Shown: in pieces, positions 34,501 through 42,149 of the stretch
How the letters are laid out: the number at the start of each line of letters is the position of its first letter
Position numbering within the stretch: the stretch's first letter is position 1
DNA from: Actinoplanes nipponensis
GTDB taxonomy: Bacteria; Actinomycetota; Actinomycetes; Mycobacteriales; Micromonosporaceae
Direction of reading: 5' to 3'
DNA length: 64,000 nt
NCBI RefSeq assembly: GCF_016862275.1
Contig: NZ_BOMQ01000036.1
Location: 62,001 to 126,000 of the forward strand
Made by a program: the position numbers and the translations under genes
Notes under the pieces: model-generated
Seen by the model: the letters and a program-made list of their open reading frames with translations, nothing else
Told to the model about the DNA's origin: nothing
Databases searched by the model: none

Positions 34501-35443
34501 CCGCACCCTGCTGCACCAGAACAACCTCGCCCTGTCGCTCTGGCTCACCGGTGACTACTCCGAGGCGCTGGCGGCGTCCCGGCAGGTGCTCGACTCCGGC
34601 CGGCGGCTGCTCTCCACCAAGGACTACCGGCTGACGCTCTTCGCCGACAACCACGCGCGCTACCTCCAGGCGGCCGGCCGGCACCGCGATGCCCGCGACA
34701 TCCTCGAGCCGCTGGTCGCCCAGCGGCGCGAGAGCGCTCCGGACGCCGTGCTGACCTGGCGGGCGGCGGTCAACCTGGCAGCGGCGCTGCGGCTCACCAC
34801 CGGCACGACCCGCGACCGGCTGATCGCCGAGGAGGCCTACGAGCGGCTCGGTGAGCTGGTCGGCTCGCAGCATCCGGAAACCATGGCGGCCGAGACCGAG
34901 ATGATGTTCGGGCTGTGGGCGCAGGGACGGGTCGAGACGGCCCGCAAGCACGCCCAGCGGGTGTCCGACTTCTACCGCGACCGGCGCGGCCCCAAGCACC
35001 CGTTCGCCCTGGTCACCGCGGCCAATCTCGCGATGGTCGAACGGGCCAACGGCGACCTGACCACCTCCCGCTCGCGCGCCGAGGAGGCCGCCACCGGCCT
35101 GAAGGCCGTGCTGGGTCCGGCGCACCCGTGGACGTTGACGGCTCAGACGAGCGCCGCCACCGGCCGGCTGCGGCTCGGCCTGGTGGAGGAGGCGTACGTC
35201 CTGGACCAGGAGGTGCACCGCCGGCTGAGCGAGCAGCTCGGCGACCGGCACCCGAGCACGCTGGCCGCCGAGGTGAATCTCGCGCTGAGCGGCCGGGAAC
35301 GGCGGGAGGGGCCGCAGGCCCGCGCCGAGCTGCAGAAGGCCAAGCACCGCTGCGCCGAACTGCTGAGCCTGACGCACCCCTACACGGTCGCGGCCGACGA
35401 GGCGCGGCGCATCGACGTCACCATCGACCTGCCGCCGACCTGA
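31550..35443 (+). CDS. fxsT: FxsT: ParA-like/TIR-like/NB-ARC/TPR protein of the FxSxx-COOH system, copy 2
   Basis: A 1297-residue protein with the same domain order as copy 1. SIMIBI ATPase with SYKGGTGRTMALAN (~14-27; Arg again in place of the Walker A Lys) and DSRTGLSDTAGICTVQ. TIR-like region near 325-400 (ILINYVPLDRIYAEWLSEQL). NB-ARC from ~470 with GINGVGKTQIALEYAYRF, RWLIVLDNAD, HVIVTSRN and LGDLPLALEQAAAWL. TPRs from ~870 to the end. The GTG at 31550 follows GGAGCCGGC and matches the start of copy 1. The stop lies 4 bp from the stop of the convergent HEXXH gene. Confidence 0.93.
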   Translation: MSAPVDRSDGQIVTFYSYKGGTGRTMALANIAWILAASGYRVLTVDWDLESPGLHRYFHPFLRDKELHETDGVIEMIRRFSEATLGGEADLDIAELADFREYAVSLEWDFGTGCLDLIGAGRQGPQYSAIVSTFDWDSFWAAHGSAFFDELRHQMRSGYDFVFLDSRTGLSDTAGICTVQMPSTVVSCFTLNTQSIEGSVAVARSILKAREQRDAPAPRILPVPTRVEDGEQRRLERGRAYAHRSFNPFLAASGIDDAVEYWGSVELPYRTFYAYEEILSTFGDQPRQENSLLAPYVRLARRIAGHPVAAPVVEEGVRQRVIRMFERSEPVEPSRILINYVPLDRIYAEWLSEQLSRCGHHPVRHFAGTDLPDLDTVDRLITLVSRDYETFPENDRLAQALLQRDTPDDVFAVAVQTASVSLPDQLRRYPSVDLTRHSGDRVLELVLNELRIQPDGSRASYEEPEEGVRYPRVRADLWNLQLARNAAFSGRNLLLEALRDQLLATENVDGGRIALEGINGVGKTQIALEYAYRFAAAYDIVWWVSAEQTDRVRTSLAELAERLGIPGDAEAQVAEVREWLRQGKPSARWLIVLDNADSPEELYDFLPTGTGHVIVTSRNPHWSEKYHLPRLDVNVFARGESIELLRRRVDGLSHDDADRIADALGDLPLALEQAAAWLALTGSSATEYLAELGARTARLLDQQAPPNQPSTTASVRLSYDRLRAKSPAAARLLELFAFLAPEAIPFRLLEGERLSDHLAGIDPAMHDPLLQRTLISVIGRYSLARVNTAVGGAVVHRLTQGIIRDSLSAEEQAATRDELWRILAGVKRPPREDSDNWPIYEELRAHLEASGAIESPRPEVRTLFLELAGYLRHRGDFIGAEDLIARVQTRWRELFGEDDVLTMRLQSERGNTARERGHVTRAYEIDRDVVERMTTVLGAEHPYTLLAANGLAGTLRAQGEFARARDIDEKTVPLVRDVFGRNSDRTLLHQNNLALSLWLTGDYSEALAASRQVLDSGRRLLSTKDYRLTLFADNHARYLQAAGRHRDARDILEPLVAQRRESAPDAVLTWRAAVNLAAALRLTTGTTRDRLIAEEAYERLGELVGSQHPETMAAETEMMFGLWAQGRVETARKHAQRVSDFYRDRRGPKHPFALVTAANLAMVERANGDLTTSRSRAEEAATGLKAVLGPAHPWTLTAQTSAATGRLRLGLVEEAYVLDQEVHRRLSEQLGDRHPSTLAAEVNLALSGRERREGPQARAELQKAKHRCAELLSLTHPYTVAADEARRIDVTIDLPPT

Positions 35444-35447
35444 CCGG

Positions 35448-37004
35448 TCAGCGACCGCCGGCGCACCACCGCACGACGTCCCGGGGGTCGGGCGCCGGGC
35501 CGGTCGCCGCGAGCGCCGCGTGCAGGTCGCGGGGCAGCTCGGGCCGGTCCGGGGCGCCCAGGGCGACGGCCAGACCGGCCCAGTCGTCGTCTCCGCCCGT
35601 ACCGGAGTTGATCGTGGCCGCGTAGCTCTCGGCCGCCCGCCGGGCGTCTCCGGCCAGCAGGGCCCGGTCCCCGGCGGGCAGGGCGGGCCGGTCGTTCCGC
35701 AGGGCGGCGAGGATGCGCGCATCGGCCCCGGCGCCGGCCCGTTCGGTGCCTGCCGCCCCCGGCGGCACGGCGGAGCCGGCCGCCCACGCGTCCGTCAGCC
35801 GGTTCAGCCCGTCGGACCCGACGGCCCGGTGGGCCAGCCGCCACCTCGCGCCGCTCACCTGGATGCACACGCCGGCGACGCGCCGGGCCGCCTCCGGAAC
35901 CGGCTCGCCGGCCCAGCCGTCCAGCGTCGCCCGCATCCCGGCCACGAAGCGGGCGCCGGCCGCGGTCAGCTCCCGTGCCCCGTCCAGGGTCGCCGCGGCC
36001 CGGCTGGTCTGACCGTGCCAGTACGCGAACTGGACGGCGCTGCGCCCCCGCCAGAAGTCGGTCACCCCGAGGTGCGCGTAGGTGCCCTGGAGCAGGCCGC
36101 GGAACGGGCGCGGGTCGGCCCGCCACGGGGCGTGGTACAGCGCCTGGCTGCGCTGGTCCAGGTCCACCAGGTGCAGCAGGGAGCTGAGCTTGAGGTGCTG
36201 GGTCTCGTGCAGGACGAGCAGCGCCATCGACTCGGCGGTACGCGGCAGCGCGAGGGCGATCGCCCCGACGGCCCGGCCGCTGCTGGCGCTGTGCTCGGCG
36301 CCGCCGGCGGGCGCGGCGAGCGGCACGAACGAGCGCACCAGCAGCCGGACCGCGCGGGCGTGCGCCGGATGATCGGTGGCCAGCAAGGGCCAGGCCGCAC
36401 GCCACAGGGCCGCGAAACGGTCGTGGCCGGCGCCGGGCTCGGCGACCGGCAGCCGGTACTGCGCCCGGTACTGGTCGACGTCCTCGATGGCGACGACCGG
36501 GCCGCCGACGTCGCCGAGGTCGATGGACCGGCGCGCGCGCAACGGCGCCGGCGAGCCGTCGGCGGTGAGCCGCTCGCCGTCGAAGGCCAGGCGCACCGGA
36601 TCGCCGGCGCCGGCCAGGGCACCCAGGCCCGGCAACGTCACGGCCCCGGCGGCGGCGGGCACGTCGATCGTGAAGGGCACGCCCGCCCGGATCGCGGCCG
36701 CGGCCGCGAGCGCGTGCAGATAACCGAGGGCACGGGTCCGGGGGAAGTCCGCGGCCCACGCGTCGACCTGCGGATGGGCCAGCATGTCGGCGACCGTCCC
36801 GGCGGACCGGGCCTGCACCCGCAGCAGCAGGTCGACGGCGTCGCGCACCGGGAGAGCCGCGGCCCGGGCCTCCCGCACGACGCCCCACAGCAGCAGCCGC
36901 CGCCGGACGAGCTGTCCGGCGGCGAGCTTGCCGAGCGCCGCGGCCGATCCGTGGCCGGCCGCCAGACCGGCGAACTCGTCCGCGGTGAAGGCGATCGGCG
37001 GCAC
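35448..37004 (-). CDS. HEXXH-motif putative peptide modification protein, copy 2
   Basis: A 518-residue homologue of the protein encoded at 18553-20160. HETQH (VLHETQHLKLSSLLHLVDLD, ~254) followed by PWR-A-DPRP ... LQGTYAHLGVTDFWRG keeps the metal motif and the candidate third ligand. The N-terminus FTADEFAGLAAGHGSAAAL aligns with FDGLAAGYGTPDAL of copy 1. The start is the GTG at 37004; no Shine-Dalgarno is evident. Unlike copy 1 it is not coupled to fxsB but convergent to fxsT, on the far side of the locus. It may be read from a promoter shared with the upstream TolB-like gene (37-bp gap). Confidence 0.83.
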   Translation of the reverse strand: MPPIAFTADEFAGLAAGHGSAAALGKLAAGQLVRRRLLLWGVVREARAAALPVRDAVDLLLRVQARSAGTVADMLAHPQVDAWAADFPRTRALGYLHALAAAAAIRAGVPFTIDVPAAAGAVTLPGLGALAGAGDPVRLAFDGERLTADGSPAPLRARRSIDLGDVGGPVVAIEDVDQYRAQYRLPVAEPGAGHDRFAALWRAAWPLLATDHPAHARAVRLLVRSFVPLAAPAGGAEHSASSGRAVGAIALALPRTAESMALLVLHETQHLKLSSLLHLVDLDQRSQALYHAPWRADPRPFRGLLQGTYAHLGVTDFWRGRSAVQFAYWHGQTSRAAATLDGARELTAAGARFVAGMRATLDGWAGEPVPEAARRVAGVCIQVSGARWRLAHRAVGSDGLNRLTDAWAAGSAVPPGAAGTERAGAGADARILAALRNDRPALPAGDRALLAGDARRAAESYAATINSGTGGDDDWAGLAVALGAPDRPELPRDLHAALAATGPAPDPRDVVRWCAGGR

Positions 37005-37041
37005 ACCACATACTGTCACGGACGTCGATGGACTGCCGTTC

Positions 37042-38394
37042 CTACCGGGGCGGCACCGCGTCCCAGACGAAGACGCGGTAGCCCTCCTGGCCGAGCGGCG
37101 GGCCGCCGGGCTGCGGGTCGACGTCCGAGCCGAACGACACATGCCGGCCGTCGGCCGAGATGGCGGCGGTCTGGCTGCCGTTGCCGGTGTCCGGGTACAG
37201 CCGCCGCTGCCCCCGGGTGATCCAGGTGACGACCCCGGTCCGGCGGTCCCGGACGTACGTGTCAACCAGGGTGTCCTCATCGGAGCGGAACACGGGCGTG
37301 GCCGTGGTGAAGGCGACGAAGCGCCCGTCGGCCGACACGTCGGCATTGGCGTACGCCCCGATCGTCGTGTTCGGGCGGCCGCGGTAGTCGGCGGAGACGA
37401 TCTCCAGCCGGCCGGTCCGCAGGTCACGCAGCCACACGTTCGGCACCGGGTCGACGCCCACGCCCAGCGATCCGCTGTGCTCGAAGACGACGAAGCGTCC
37501 GTTGTCGGAGACCGATGGCTCGGCGCTGGTCGCGATGAAGGACCGCGGGTCGACCGGGACGTCCCGCGACAGCACGACGGTCGTGCCGCGCCGCCGGTCC
37601 CGCGCGTAGGCCAGCGAACTGGTGAACACCGGCAACGGCGGCCCCGGCACCAGCGCCTGGTCGGAGGCGAAGGCCACGACCTCGCCGTGCGCGGAGACCG
37701 ACGCCTCGGAGCTGAAGGACTGGCTCTGCTCGCCCTCCGGCGTCAGGGACACCCGTTCCGTGCGGGCGGTCGCCAGGTCGCGGACGAACACGTCGCTGGT
37801 GTCGTTGGTGTCGCCGGGGATCAGGTTCGTCGAGGCCGAGTCGAAGGCGACGTACCGGCCGTCGGCGGAGATGTCGGGCCGCAACGCGCCGCGGTCGGCC
37901 AGGCCGCCGCCGGCAGCGACGGACACCAGGGTGGTCCGGCCCCGCCGGAGGTCCCGGACGAACACGTTCCACTGGTGGCTCTCGTTGCCCGGCAGGAACG
38001 AGGCGGCCGCCGACTCGAAGACGACGTACCGGCCGTCGGCCGAGATGTTGCCGGGCCGGCTCTCGGCGTCGCTGGGCACGCCGCCGGTGCCCTGCGAGAC
38101 GAGCACGGTCCGCCGGGCGACGGTGTCCCGGACGAACACGTCGGTCTGATCGTTGGTGTCCCCGGCGACCAGGTCCGTCGCGGCCGAGGCGAAGACGACG
38201 TACCGGCCGTGCGCCGAGACGCCGGAGCCGGGAGTGGAGTAGCTGTCGGCCGGACCGCCGTCGCGCGCCGCCGACACCAGGCTGATTGTGCCGCGCCACG
38301 CGCTGGGCGCGGCCTGGGCACCGGGTGGCGCGCTCCCGAGCACCACCGCGGTCACGGCCACCAGGACCGTCGTACCCGTCCATCCTTTGTGCAT
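37042..38394 (-). CDS. Secreted TolB-like (PD40) beta-propeller protein
   Basis: A 450-residue exported protein. The ATG at 38394 follows GGAGGTCTCACC. The signal peptide is MHKGWTGTTVLVAVTAVVLG with cleavage near AQA-AP (~30). The mature part is at least five repeats of the type SADGRYVVF-x-SAA ... PGD-x-N ... DVFVRD ... LVS, which are WD40-like PD40 blades of a propeller. The next gene on the strand is HEXXH copy 2. Probably a binding protein without enzymatic activity; ligand unknown. Confidence 0.82.
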   Translation of the reverse strand: MHKGWTGTTVLVAVTAVVLGSAPPGAQAAPSAWRGTISLVSAARDGGPADSYSTPGSGVSAHGRYVVFASAATDLVAGDTNDQTDVFVRDTVARRTVLVSQGTGGVPSDAESRPGNISADGRYVVFESAAASFLPGNESHQWNVFVRDLRRGRTTLVSVAAGGGLADRGALRPDISADGRYVAFDSASTNLIPGDTNDTSDVFVRDLATARTERVSLTPEGEQSQSFSSEASVSAHGEVVAFASDQALVPGPPLPVFTSSLAYARDRRRGTTVVLSRDVPVDPRSFIATSAEPSVSDNGRFVVFEHSGSLGVGVDPVPNVWLRDLRTGRLEIVSADYRGRPNTTIGAYANADVSADGRFVAFTTATPVFRSDEDTLVDTYVRDRRTGVVTWITRGQRRLYPDTGNGSQTAAISADGRHVSFGSDVDPQPGGPPLGQEGYRVFVWDAVPPR

Positions 38395-38528
38395 GGTGAG
38401 ACCTCCGGTCGCCGGCGTCCCTCCGACTCTCCTCTCGTGCCCGGACGGGCGCAACGCCCGCCGCGAGTTGTGGCAAGATCACCGCCAATCCTCCCGCGTC
38501 ACCCCGCCAGCCAAGGGGATACCCCACG

Positions 38529-40106
38529 ATGCTCTCGTTCCTCAGCCGGGCCCGTCTCGGCCGCCACCTGGCCGTCTCCGCCGTGGTGCCCGCCCTGGTG
38601 CTCAGCACCGGCGGCGCCGCCGTCGCGGCGACCCACACGCTCACCCTCACCGCGCTGAACCGGTCCGGCGCCAAGGTGTCGGTCTCGGCCACGGTGGTCG
38701 ACCTCCTCACCAGCTCGCGGTACACGGTCCGCACCGGCAAGAAGAAGAAACTGCCCAAGGGCAACTACGCCGTGCTCGCCTCGATCACCAGCGGCGACGC
38801 GACCACGCTGGGCGGCCGGACCGTCAAGGTCTCCGGATCCGCCAAGCTGACCATCGACGCCCGCGCGGGCCGGCGGGTCAACCTCGCGGTACGCCCGGCG
38901 CCGACCGGCCTCAGCCGCAATCTCAGCGCCCGGATCTGCACCAGGACCGGCGGCGCCGACTACGACGTCGAGGCGTACGGCGACAACCTGTACGTCATCC
39001 CGAGCACCTCCAGGAAGCTCGCCTTCGCGGCGCTCGGCACCTGGAGCGACAGCTGGGGCGCGGCCGACGCGTACGCGGTGGTGCACCAGACGATCGGCGT
39101 GCCGAAGAGCCCGACCCGCACGTTCACCCGGTCGTCGCTCGGCAGCGTGTCGGTCGTGTCCCGCCTCGGCCCGGCCGGCTCCAACTACACCGACGTCGCC
39201 GTGCAGCCGATCAAGCGCGGCTGCGCCGACGACATGTACAGCGGCCTGTGGTCGGCCGACCGGCCCACCCGTCCCCAGCTGCGGCTCTCGACCGGCTCCT
39301 GGCACATCCGGTCGGGCACCTTCGCCACCACGAAGGACAACCAGACCTGGAACATCGGCTCGTACTTCGCCGAGCGGAAGATCGTCGCGGGTAAGTCGTC
39401 CTCGGTCCGCTTCTACAACGCCGCCTGGGGCCCGGGCCCGCAGCTGCCGATCACCATCCGGGGCCGGGTCATGTTCGGGCTGAACGACATGTTCACCGAC
39501 CCGGGCTTCCTCCGCGACGGCAGCGAGGGCGGCGACAAGGCGCGGGCGACGCTGACCTACAAGGGCAAGACGGTCAAGACGGCCCGCGACCGGGGCTGGG
39601 AACCGGAGGGGACGACCCTCACCTACCCGGTGAAGAAGGCCGGCTGGTACACCCTCACCAACACGGCCACCCGGTACTACCCGGAGATCACCTACCCGGC
39701 CGGCATGCTGTCAACCAAGAGCGTGGTCAGCTACCGCTTCCACACCAAGCCCAAGAGCAGCGCGCTGGCCGAGGTCAACTCCGTCACGATGGTCCCGATC
39801 GGACTCAACGGCTGGAACAAGGCCCCGGCCGGCAGCACCACCAACGTCGCGCTCAAGCTGAACCGCTACGCCCAGGACCCGGACGCCAAGCGCGGCAAGA
39901 ACCCGAAGCTCAAGTCGCTCAGCACCACGATGTCGGCCGACGGCGGCCGGACGTGGCGGGCGGTGAAGGTCAAGAAGATCAACGGGGTGTGGACCGCGGT
40001 GGTGCGCAATCCCGGCTCGGGGGCGGTGTCGTTGCGGGCGCGGGCCACGTACGCCAGCGGTGGGTACACGGACGTGACGATTTATCGCGCTTACGGAATC
40101 GCCTGA
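38529..40106 (+). CDS. Secreted protein of unknown function, 525 aa
   Basis: The N-terminus has a Sec-type signal peptide (basic RARLGRHLAVSAVVPALVL, cleavage after AAVAA, ~34). The mature protein is beta-rich with many Thr/Ser/Tyr and Lys-rich stretches (TGKKKKLPKGNY). Internal segments look like immunoglobulin-like folds (LTLTALNRSGAKVSVSATVV at the start; SADGGRTWRAVKVKKINGVW near the end, a sialidase-like Asp-box phrase). The same strain type often carries several paralogues of such proteins. Divergent from the TolB-like gene, with 134 bp between. A hairpin follows. Confidence 0.7.
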   Translation: MLSFLSRARLGRHLAVSAVVPALVLSTGGAAVAATHTLTLTALNRSGAKVSVSATVVDLLTSSRYTVRTGKKKKLPKGNYAVLASITSGDATTLGGRTVKVSGSAKLTIDARAGRRVNLAVRPAPTGLSRNLSARICTRTGGADYDVEAYGDNLYVIPSTSRKLAFAALGTWSDSWGAADAYAVVHQTIGVPKSPTRTFTRSSLGSVSVVSRLGPAGSNYTDVAVQPIKRGCADDMYSGLWSADRPTRPQLRLSTGSWHIRSGTFATTKDNQTWNIGSYFAERKIVAGKSSSVRFYNAAWGPGPQLPITIRGRVMFGLNDMFTDPGFLRDGSEGGDKARATLTYKGKTVKTARDRGWEPEGTTLTYPVKKAGWYTLTNTATRYYPEITYPAGMLSTKSVVSYRFHTKPKSSALAEVNSVTMVPIGLNGWNKAPAGSTTNVALKLNRYAQDPDAKRGKNPKLKSLSTTMSADGGRTWRAVKVKKINGVWTAVVRNPGSGAVSLRARATYASGGYTDVTIYRAYGIA

Positions 40107-40123
40107 CCCGGGCCGGAAAAGAA

Positions 40124-40153
40124 CGGCCGATCGGATGATTTGATCATCGGCCG
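40124..40153 (+). terminator. Hairpin after the 525-aa secreted protein gene
   Basis: CGGCCGAT (40124-40131) and ATCGGCCG (40146-40153) form a perfect 8-bp stem, with an inner GATGAT/ATCATC pairing possible. There is no long T-tract. Confidence 0.5.
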
Positions 40154-40303
40154 CCCGGCCCAAAAAGGCGATCGCGTCATCCGTTCGTGATCCTCTTAAT
40201 TCGGAAAATGCCTCGGGCCCCACGAAACGCTCCATATCTTGCGAATGCGCCGGCTCCCGCGACCACCGATGACGGGAGGCCGGCCATTCGCGAGAGGACC
40301 TCA

Positions 40304-40942
40304 ATGTTCAAGGCATTTGCCATCGGCGCCACCCTGGTCGCCTCCCTTGCCGTAACGGCCGCGCCCGCCACCGCCGCCCCGGCCCCGCCCCGGGACCACA
40401 AGATGATCGTCGATGTGGTGTCGGCCAACGGCTCCGGCTGCCCGCGAGACACCGCCGAGGTGACGCCGTCGCCGGACGGCACCGCGTTCACCGTCACCTA
40501 CAGCCAGTTCACCGCGCAGGTCGGCGCCGGCACCCGGCCCGTCGACTTCCGGAAGAACTGCCAGCTCGGCGTGAACGTCCACGTGCCGCAGGGCTACACC
40601 TACGCCGTGGCCGGCACCGACTACCGCGGCTACGCCAGCCTCGCCCCCGGCGCCTTCGCCTCGCAGACGTCCTTCTACTACTTCCAGGGCGAGCGCCGGA
40701 CCACCCGGATCCGGCACAACTTCTCCGGGCCCATGGACGCGAACTGGCAGCGTACCGACACCGTCGGGGTGAGCTCCCTGTCGTTCCTGCCGTGTGGCGA
40801 GGAGCGCTACCTGAACATCAACACCGAGCTGCGGGTCAACGCCGGCTGGTCCAACTCGCGTCGGACCACCAGCCTCCTGACCATGGACTCCACCGACGGC
40901 CACATCGACACCATCTACCACGTCGCCTGGAAGAAGTGCTGA
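40304..40942 (+). CDS. Secreted DUF4360 family protein
   Basis: A 212-residue exported protein. The ATG at 40304 follows GAGAGGACCTCA. The signal peptide is MFKAFAIGATLVASLAVTAA, with cleavage near ATA-AP (~25). DUF4360 hallmarks are present: SGCPRDTAEV (~45), RKNCQLGVNVHVPQGYTYAV (~86), DYRGYASL (~107) and the terminal ...YHVAWKKC. Four Cys, probably two disulfides, are in the family positions. Function of the family is unknown. A very stable hairpin lies 38 bp downstream. Confidence 0.85.
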   Translation: MFKAFAIGATLVASLAVTAAPATAAPAPPRDHKMIVDVVSANGSGCPRDTAEVTPSPDGTAFTVTYSQFTAQVGAGTRPVDFRKNCQLGVNVHVPQGYTYAVAGTDYRGYASLAPGAFASQTSFYYFQGERRTTRIRHNFSGPMDANWQRTDTVGVSSLSFLPCGEERYLNINTELRVNAGWSNSRRTTSLLTMDSTDGHIDTIYHVAWKKC

Positions 40943-40978
40943 CCTCTTCCCTGCGGGGCTGATCGGCCGCCGACGGCA

Positions 40979-41019
40979 CGGGCGGGGCCCCATCCGCGTT
41001 GCGGGTGGGACCCCGCCCG
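40979..41019 (+). terminator. Long GC hairpin between the DUF4360 gene and the IS110 transposase
   Basis: Arms CGGGCGGGG (40979-40987) and CCCCGCCCG (41011-41019) continue inward as CCCA/TGGG and CCGC/GCGG with single mismatches and a 3-nt loop. No T-tract follows. It is probably the DUF4360 terminator, but its position immediately before the IS110 gene leaves open a role in the element. Confidence 0.6.
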
Positions 41020-41086
41020 GCTAACCTGCCGTTCTCCGTACCGGACCGGGACCTGCAAGCGTCCCTCCGGGCAAGGAGAAGAACGC

Positions 41087-42139
41087 ATGTCCATGCTGGC
41101 AGACATCGCCGAGGTCGTCATCGGCGTCGACACCCACAAAGACACCCACACGGCTGCGGTCCTCGACACCCGCACCGGCGCTGTGCTGGCCCGGATCACC
41201 ATCAGCACCGATCCCGACGGCTACGCCGAACTCATCGCCCTGGCCGACCACCATTCAGCATTGCGGGCCTGGGCACTGGAAGGATCCAGCGGATACGGCG
41301 CCGGCCTGACCCGGCACCTCAGCCAAACCGGGGAACTGGTCGTCGAACTCGACCGGCCACAACGCCCGGCCCGCCGCGCCGGGGCGAAATCAGACCCGAT
41401 CGACGCCGAACGCGCCGCCCGCGACGCCCTGGCCCGCACCCGGATGGCGCAGCCCAAGACCGGTGGGCAACGCGCCGCGCTGCAGATGCTGTTGACCGCA
41501 CGCCGCGCGGCGGTCGAAGCCGGTGCTGACGCTCAGCGACAGCTGCACGCCATGGTCATCACCGCCCCGGAGGTGGTCCGGGCCCGGTTCCGGGGCCAGA
41601 GCACCCGGATCATGCTGGCCACCGCGATCAACCTGCGTCCGACCACCGCCGCAGGCGAGGTTGAGGTGTTCACCAGCCTGAACGTGCTGCGTGATCTGGC
41701 CCGCCGGGTCCGGTTCCTCGAAGCCGAGGCCGCCGTCGACGAGAAAGCCATCCGAGCCATCGTGCGCGCGTGGCGCCCGGAGCTGCTCGCGTTGACCGGG
41801 GTCGGGCCTATCGTCGCTGCGACGATGCTCGCCGCCTGGTCACACCCCGGCCGTTGCCGCAATGATGCCGCGTTCGCCATGCTCGCCGGCACCGCCCCGA
41901 TCCCGGCCTCGTCCGGCAAGACGGTGCGCTACCGGCTCAACCGCTCCGGCGACCGCCAACTCAACCGCGCCTTACACACCATCGTGTTGACCAGGCTGCA
42001 AAAAGACCAACCAACCCAGGCCTACGCCGACCGACGCCGCACCCAAGGCAAAACCGACCGCGAGATCAAACGCTGCCTCAAACGCTACGTCGCCCGAGAG
42101 CTCTACCGCCTCCTCGAAACAACACCATCAACCCCTTGA
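41087..42139 (+). mobile_element. IS110-family transposase (DEDD recombinase)
   Basis: A 350-residue recombinase. The RuvC-like DEDD domain has VIGVDTHKDTH (Asp, ~13), ALEGSSGYG (Glu, ~64) and SDPIDAERAARDA (Asp pair, ~102-110). The C-terminal Transposase_20 region has LTGVGPIVAATMLA (helix-hairpin-helix) and FAMLAGTAPIPASSGKTVR (catalytic Ser region). AAGGAGAAGAACGC precedes the ATG. IS110 elements lack terminal inverted repeats and carry a bridge RNA in a flanking non-coding end, so the element boundaries cannot be fixed here. Its right side abuts a truncated DUF1998 gene, which it may have disrupted. The gene appears intact. Confidence 0.92.
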
Positions 42140-42149
42140 CGCGCCATAG

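Noticed and set aside
32810..35722. 970-codon minus-strand frame opposite fxsT copy 2
   Set aside because: Antisense shadow; Gly/Arg/Ala-rich with no domain.
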